From assembly GCA_041477815.1 (NCBI GenBank), contig JBGOUV010000043.1, positions 1-26,013 of the forward strand: 26,013 nucleotides of DNA. The letters run 5' to 3'. The notes under the pieces are model-generated. The model was not told the origin of the DNA. It made no database searches and saw nothing but the letters and a program-made list of their open reading frames with translations. A program made the translations under genes and the position numbers. The stretch comes from JBGOUV01 sp041477815 (lineage in GTDB: Bacteria > Acidobacteriota > Terriglobia > Bryobacterales > JACQDG01). Shown here piece after piece: positions 22,642 to 26,013 of this stretch. The number at the start of each line of letters is the position of its first letter. The stretch's first letter is position 1.

Positions 22642-24474
22642 CTACACGCTCACCCGGCCGGCGACCCGCGGCAACACCAGCGTGAAGCGCGACCCTTGAT
22701 TTACGCGGCTCTCCACCTCGATCGAGCCGCCGTGCTGCACCACAATCTCCTCCACCAGCGCCAGGCCGATGCCGGTACCCGCCTCACCCGACTGCTGCGC
22801 CCGCCGCGTGCGGTAGAACTTCTCGAAAATGCGCTTTACCTCCGTCTCGTCCATGCCGTAGCCCTGGTCCTGGACCGAGATCCGGACCGCGTCGCCATGC
22901 CCCTCCAGGCCCGCCACAATCTCCGTATTAGCCGGCGAGTACTTGATGGCGTTGGTGACCAGGTTGTAGCAGGCGTATTCGAGAAATTCCCGGTCGCCCG
23001 AAATGTGTTCCTCGGCCGCCGGCCCGGCCAGGCGCAGGCGGATCTGTTTGCGGTCGGCCAGCGGACGGGCGCGCTCCAGGCACAGGGCCACTACTTCGGC
23101 GGCGGCCACCGGCTCGCGCTTCAGCTCCAGTTGACCCGCCGACAACCGCTCCACGCTGAGGAACATCTCCACCATGCGGGCCAGCCGGCGCGACTCCCGG
23201 TTGATCAAGCCGGCCATCTCTTTGCGCTTCTCCTCGGTCAGGGCGTAGCGGCCCATCAACTCACTGGAGCCCTGGATGGCGGTGAGGGGCGTGCGCATCT
23301 CGTGGGTCACGTAGTGGACCGCCTGCTGGTAGCGGTCTCGCTGCGCCTCGGTAGTATGGAGCCGGCGGCGCGTGAGCAGATAATGGCGCGTGCCCAGACC
23401 CAGGAAGCACAGCCATGCGGTATTGATCGGTGGCATAGCCGGCATGACCCAGTTGCGCCCGAACAGCAGCGCCGGTACGGCATGCCCCAGCACCAGCAGC
23501 GTGACGCCGGCGGCAGCCGCCCGCCACCCCGCCAGCCACTGGAACGCCGCCGCCATGCCCGCGGCCAGGGAGAACGCGAACGCCAACGTGGCGGCGTTCG
23601 GAACCGACCGCAGGAACTCGCCTCGGGTCAGGGTCTCGTACACATGGGCGTGGATGTCGACGCCCGGCGTCGCTTCGCCGCCGGAATAGGGCGTCATCAG
23701 ACGGTCGGGTCCTCCCTGCACGGTAACCCCGAGAAAGGCCACCCGGTGGCGCAGGCGGGCCGCCAGGTCGGGCTGTGCGATCAGGTCCTTGACCGAGATG
23801 TGCTCGAGGGCGTTCTTGGGCAGGTAGCGAATGCGCAGGGCCCGCTGCTCGCGCCGGGAGGCGGGGATTCGGACCGCGCCGACCTCCAGGGCGTCCTCGG
23901 TCTCGACGATCCGGGGGGCGCCGGAGGCCAGGCGGAAGGCTTCGAGCGCCAGGGCCCAGCGGCGGCGTCCGGCGGCCGCCTTGGCCAGCAGGACCTGGCG
24001 GCTCACCGTATCGTCGTCCGGGTCGGCGTGGACGTGGCCGAGCACGGCCCGGCGCGTAAACTCCGGCCGCGGGTCTTCCCAATCGAGCTTCGGAGACTCG
24101 ACCAGCGTGGAGGGCAGCACCAGGTTGGGTGTAGCCTCCAACGCCCGGGCCAGGCGCGCATCCCACTCTGCATCGTACTGATCGGCAAGCTGGATATCGA
24201 CCGCCACCGCCTGGGCGCCCGCTCCGGCCAGGACTTCCAGGACCTGGGTCAGGGGCTTGCGGATATGGGCCATGCTGCCGTACTCGCGCAAGGTCTGCTC
24301 GTCGAATCCGACGACCACCGCTACGCTGGGACGCGCCTCCGGTGGCCGCAGCCGGAGCAGAAAGTCGTAGACGTGGGCGTCGAGCTGCAAGCCCAGGGCG
24401 CTCCAGGACGCCACTACCGCCCCGGCCAGGCAGACCGCTGCCAGGGCGACCGATTTCCACGCCGGCCCGCGCAT
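22642..24474 (-). CDS. CHASE2-domain sensor histidine kinase
   Basis: A 610-aa membrane kinase. After an N-terminal helix (about 7-25) comes an extracytoplasmic CHASE2 sensor (about 30-290). Its typical features include VAVVVGFDEQTLREYG, AVAVDIQLAD and GVDIHAHVYETL. Three closely spaced membrane helices follow (about 293-365), the usual CHASE2 arrangement. The HisKA domain has the phospho-acceptor His391 in HYVTHEMRTPLTAI. The ATPase domain has the N box with Asn508 (YNLVTNAIKYSP), G1 VQDQGYGMD, F box FEKFYR and G2 GTGIGLALVEEI. The gene is 20 nt downstream of tatC and 2 nt upstream of the NtrC-type regulator. The ligand is unknown. A TATAAT box 7 nt before the start may give separate transcription. 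Confidence 0.92.
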   Translation of the reverse strand: MRGPAWKSVALAAVCLAGAVVASWSALGLQLDAHVYDFLLRLRPPEARPSVAVVVGFDEQTLREYGSMAHIRKPLTQVLEVLAGAGAQAVAVDIQLADQYDAEWDARLARALEATPNLVLPSTLVESPKLDWEDPRPEFTRRAVLGHVHADPDDDTVSRQVLLAKAAAGRRRWALALEAFRLASGAPRIVETEDALEVGAVRIPASRREQRALRIRYLPKNALEHISVKDLIAQPDLAARLRHRVAFLGVTVQGGPDRLMTPYSGGEATPGVDIHAHVYETLTRGEFLRSVPNAATLAFAFSLAAGMAAAFQWLAGWRAAAAGVTLLVLGHAVPALLFGRNWVMPAMPPINTAWLCFLGLGTRHYLLTRRRLHTTEAQRDRYQQAVHYVTHEMRTPLTAIQGSSELMGRYALTEEKRKEMAGLINRESRRLARMVEMFLSVERLSAGQLELKREPVAAAEVVALCLERARPLADRKQIRLRLAGPAAEEHISGDREFLEYACYNLVTNAIKYSPANTEIVAGLEGHGDAVRISVQDQGYGMDETEVKRIFEKFYRTRRAQQSGEAGTGIGLALVEEIVVQHGGSIEVESRVNQGSRFTLVLPRVAGRVSV

Positions 24475-24481
24475 CTTTCCT

Positions 24482-24487
24482 ATTATA
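24482..24487 (-). promoter_or_regulatory. TATAAT box between tatC and the histidine kinase gene
   Basis: A perfect -10 hexamer on the minus strand sits in the 20-nt gap, 7 nt before ATG 24474. No -35 is found at 15-18 nt. AGGAAAG between the box and ATG could be a ribosome-binding site. It may be an internal promoter giving a leaderless or near-leaderless kinase-regulator transcript. Confidence 0.3.
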
Positions 24488-24494
24488 GCCAGGG

Positions 24495-25577
24495 TCAGCG
24501 GCCAAACCAGGGGAACGTCTTCACGAAATGGTACCCGTACTTGACGTGGAGATAATACATAAACGCCCCGATCGCGGCTAGGATCGGGAGCAGGTACGCC
24601 AGGACCTTACCCCAGGGGAATCGCCGGTTCTCCCGGCTCAGCTCCAGGATGTAGACGGCCAGGATGCCCACGAAGAACAGGCCGATCATGGGCATGGCGA
24701 ACAGCACCATGTTGAAGATGTCGGGGGTGGGCGTGATGATGGCCGCCAGGGTGAAGATGGCCAGGATGGCGTAGCGGATGTTCCGCAACAGGAATCCCGA
24801 CGAGAGAATCCGGACCAAGGCCAGGAAGAAGATTAAGACGGGCAGCTCGAAAACCACCCCGCAGCCCAGGGTGACGTTGACGAAGACGTCGAAATACGAC
24901 TCCACCGACACCACCGGGCGTACATGGTTGCCGATGCCCAGCCCCAGCAGAAACACCAGGGCGAAACGGAATACCACGAAGTAGGCGAACAACCCGCCGG
25001 AGATGAACAATCCCGCGCTGGCCAGGACGAACGGGCCGGCCCAACGCCGCTCCTTCTTGTACAGGCCCGGGGCGATGAAGGCCCACACCTGGTAGAGGAG
25101 CCAGGGCGAGCCGACGAAGACCGCGGCCAGCAGCGGCAGCTTGAGCCAGACGATGTTGAAGAATTCGAGCGGGGCGATCTGGGCCAGTTCGGGCGGATCG
25201 ATCTTGAGCTGCGTCAAAGCGGACACGGCCGGGCGGGCGATGATGTCCCAAAGCTTGTTGGCGAAGGTCAGCGAGAGAGCAAAGGCCACCACCAAACCGC
25301 CCACGGCATGCAGGAGCCGGTAGCGCAGCTCCTCCAGGTGTTCGAAGAACGACATCCGGACCATGCCGTCTTCATCGGGGTCGTGGTCGCTGGCATCGTC
25401 CGTGGGCGGCGGCGGGGGAGGAGGAGGCGGCGCGGCGGGCGCGGTCACGGCCGTCGGCGGAGAGCCTCCGTCGCCCGAATCCACGTAGGGATCGTCGTGG
25501 TACTTGTAGGGTTCGCTCCCGGACGGAACTCCCCCCTCGGCCCCGGAGGGCTTTTCCTCTTGCTCTGGCGGAACCAT
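24495..25577 (-). CDS. tatC: Sec-independent protein translocase TatC with long N-terminal extension
   Basis: A 360-aa inner-membrane protein, the signal-peptide receptor of the twin-arginine translocase. The TatC core starts at about residue 72 with MSFFEHLEELRYRL and contains SPWLLYQVWAFIAPGLYKKERR, the FELPV glutamate, and AAIITPTPDIFNMVL, with six membrane helices. Residues 1-71 are an extra cytoplasmic extension that is acidic and Tyr-containing (EPYKYHDDPYVDSGDG), then carries nine consecutive prolines (50-58) and an Asp-rich stretch. An internal start near residue 72 is possible. However, ATG 25577 abuts the tatA stop with no gap, favouring the full form. Exported Tat-signal proteins encoded in this window are likely clients. 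Confidence 0.93.
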   Translation of the reverse strand: MVPPEQEEKPSGAEGGVPSGSEPYKYHDDPYVDSGDGGSPPTAVTAPAAPPPPPPPPPTDDASDHDPDEDGMVRMSFFEHLEELRYRLLHAVGGLVVAFALSLTFANKLWDIIARPAVSALTQLKIDPPELAQIAPLEFFNIVWLKLPLLAAVFVGSPWLLYQVWAFIAPGLYKKERRWAGPFVLASAGLFISGGLFAYFVVFRFALVFLLGLGIGNHVRPVVSVESYFDVFVNVTLGCGVVFELPVLIFFLALVRILSSGFLLRNIRYAILAIFTLAAIITPTPDIFNMVLFAMPMIGLFFVGILAVYILELSRENRRFPWGKVLAYLLPILAAIGAFMYYLHVKYGYHFVKTFPWFGR

Positions 25578-25982
25578 CTAGCTCTTAACTTCGCTTTCCG
25601 TCTTTTCCGTTTTGATCGGACTCTCCCCCGGATTGTCGCTGGTGGGGGCGGGGTTACTTTCAGCGGCCTGAGGTGCGGAATCGCTGGCTGTGGTGTCGTA
25701 GGAGGAGGAGTAATCGTCGTACGTGTAGTCGCTCGTGCCCGGATAGGTGTAATCGCTGGTCGCAGAGGTGAGCTGCGCCATCTCCGTATGGAGCGACTGT
25801 TTCTCCTGCTCGAGTGTGCTCATTTCGCGTTCGAAGGTGGACCGCAGCTCATTAGAAGCCCGGCGGAACTCGGCCATACCCTTGCCGATGGAGCGGCCCA
25901 GCTCGGGCAGCTTCCGCGGGCCCAGAATGAGCAGGGCCAGCACGAACAGAAAAACCATTTCCCAAACGCCTAGGGGACCCAT
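25578..25982 (-). CDS. tatA: Tat translocase subunit TatA/TatB-like with Tyr/Asp-rich tail
   Basis: A 134-aa pore-forming or receptor subunit of the Tat translocase. It has one N-terminal membrane helix (about 5-20), the hinge LGPRKLPELGRSIG and an amphipathic helix (about 28-72), as in TatA/TatB. The C-terminal tail is unusual: a TSDYTY unit appears twice (75-80, 83-88), followed by DDYSSSYD and a Ser/Pro/Glu-rich end. TatA versus TatB cannot be settled, and a single TatA/B may serve both roles. ATG 25982 has GGAGG 6 nt upstream. It is the first gene seen in the tatA-tatC-kinase-regulator operon; its promoter is probably beyond the window end. Confidence 0.9.
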   Translation of the reverse strand: MGPLGVWEMVFLFVLALLILGPRKLPELGRSIGKGMAEFRRASNELRSTFEREMSTLEQEKQSLHTEMAQLTSATSDYTYPGTSDYTYDDYSSSYDTTASDSAPQAAESNPAPTSDNPGESPIKTEKTESEVKS

Positions 25983-26013
25983 CTACGTCCTCCATTCTTA
26001 TTGTGGTCAAAAC

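Noticed and set aside
22696..24555. Long plus-strand open frame (619 codons) antisense to the histidine kinase
   Set aside because: Its translation is low-complexity, rich in His, Arg, Gly and Gln, with no family motif. It is the usual GC-driven shadow of a strongly supported gene.

Overview
The window is about 26 kb of GC-rich (roughly 64% by eye), densely packed chromosomal DNA. The gene mix suggests a soil Acidobacteriota bacterium of the Solibacter/Bryobacter type: S9 and S46 exopeptidases, Tat-exported Gfo/Idh/MocA and sugar-isomerase-like enzymes, a YVTN-propeller/phosphoesterase fusion, a Tat operon with Pro- and Tyr/Asp-rich tails, and G-rich mini-repeats. This assignment is an inference from gene content, since there is no rRNA or tRNA to anchor it. 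I see no phage, transposase, CRISPR or rRNA.

Layout. 1-324 is non-coding. 325-3119 (minus) is an amino-acid/polyamine-type permease followed by a glutamine-synthetase-family ligase, overlapping by 4 nt. 3160-6044 (plus) holds a GNAT acetyltransferase, a YdcH-like small protein with a clear intrinsic terminator, and a secreted S46 dipeptidyl peptidase. 6153-8318 is an orphan TadE/G-like protein whose 3' end overlaps tail-to-tail with an MFS transporter. 8353-10616 (plus) is a small secreted protein, a 3-hydroxyacyl-CoA dehydrogenase and an atypical NarL-type regulator. 10623-14461 (minus) is an operon of KDPG-type aldolase, secreted S9 peptidase and Tat-signal TIM-barrel isomerase. A 128-bp palindromic, heptad-repeat intergenic region separates it from the divergent operon 14613-16452 (plus): iolB, an eight-cysteine zinc-ribbon protein, and a peroxiredoxin-like protein with an in-frame UGA. 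16992-19562 is the propeller-phosphoesterase fusion. 19585-20703 (minus) is a Tat-signal Gfo/Idh/MocA oxidoreductase. 20745-21319 is a CopG/MazF toxin-antitoxin pair. 21320-25982 (minus) is an operon tatA - tatC - CHASE2 histidine kinase - NtrC-type regulator.

The most notable item is at 15895-16452. A peroxiredoxin-like gene has UGA exactly where the family has the catalytic Cys of its W-C-P-Y-C motif. The frame continues with full family similarity, and a compact hairpin with a GG-containing loop sits 14-31 nt after the UGA, as expected of a bacterial SECIS element. It is therefore very likely a selenoprotein (Sec65), which standard annotation would split or call a pseudogene. A partner zinc-ribbon gene ends 1 nt before it.

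Other themes are: Tat export, with the Tat genes co-transcribed with a two-component system and two likely Tat substrates nearby; carbohydrate catabolism (KDPG aldolase, IolB, isomerase, oxidoreductase); peptide scavenging (S46, S9); -10-like boxes 6-9 nt before several start codons, suggesting leaderless transcripts; and a C/G-rich mini-repeat found once between genes and twice in frame inside genes.
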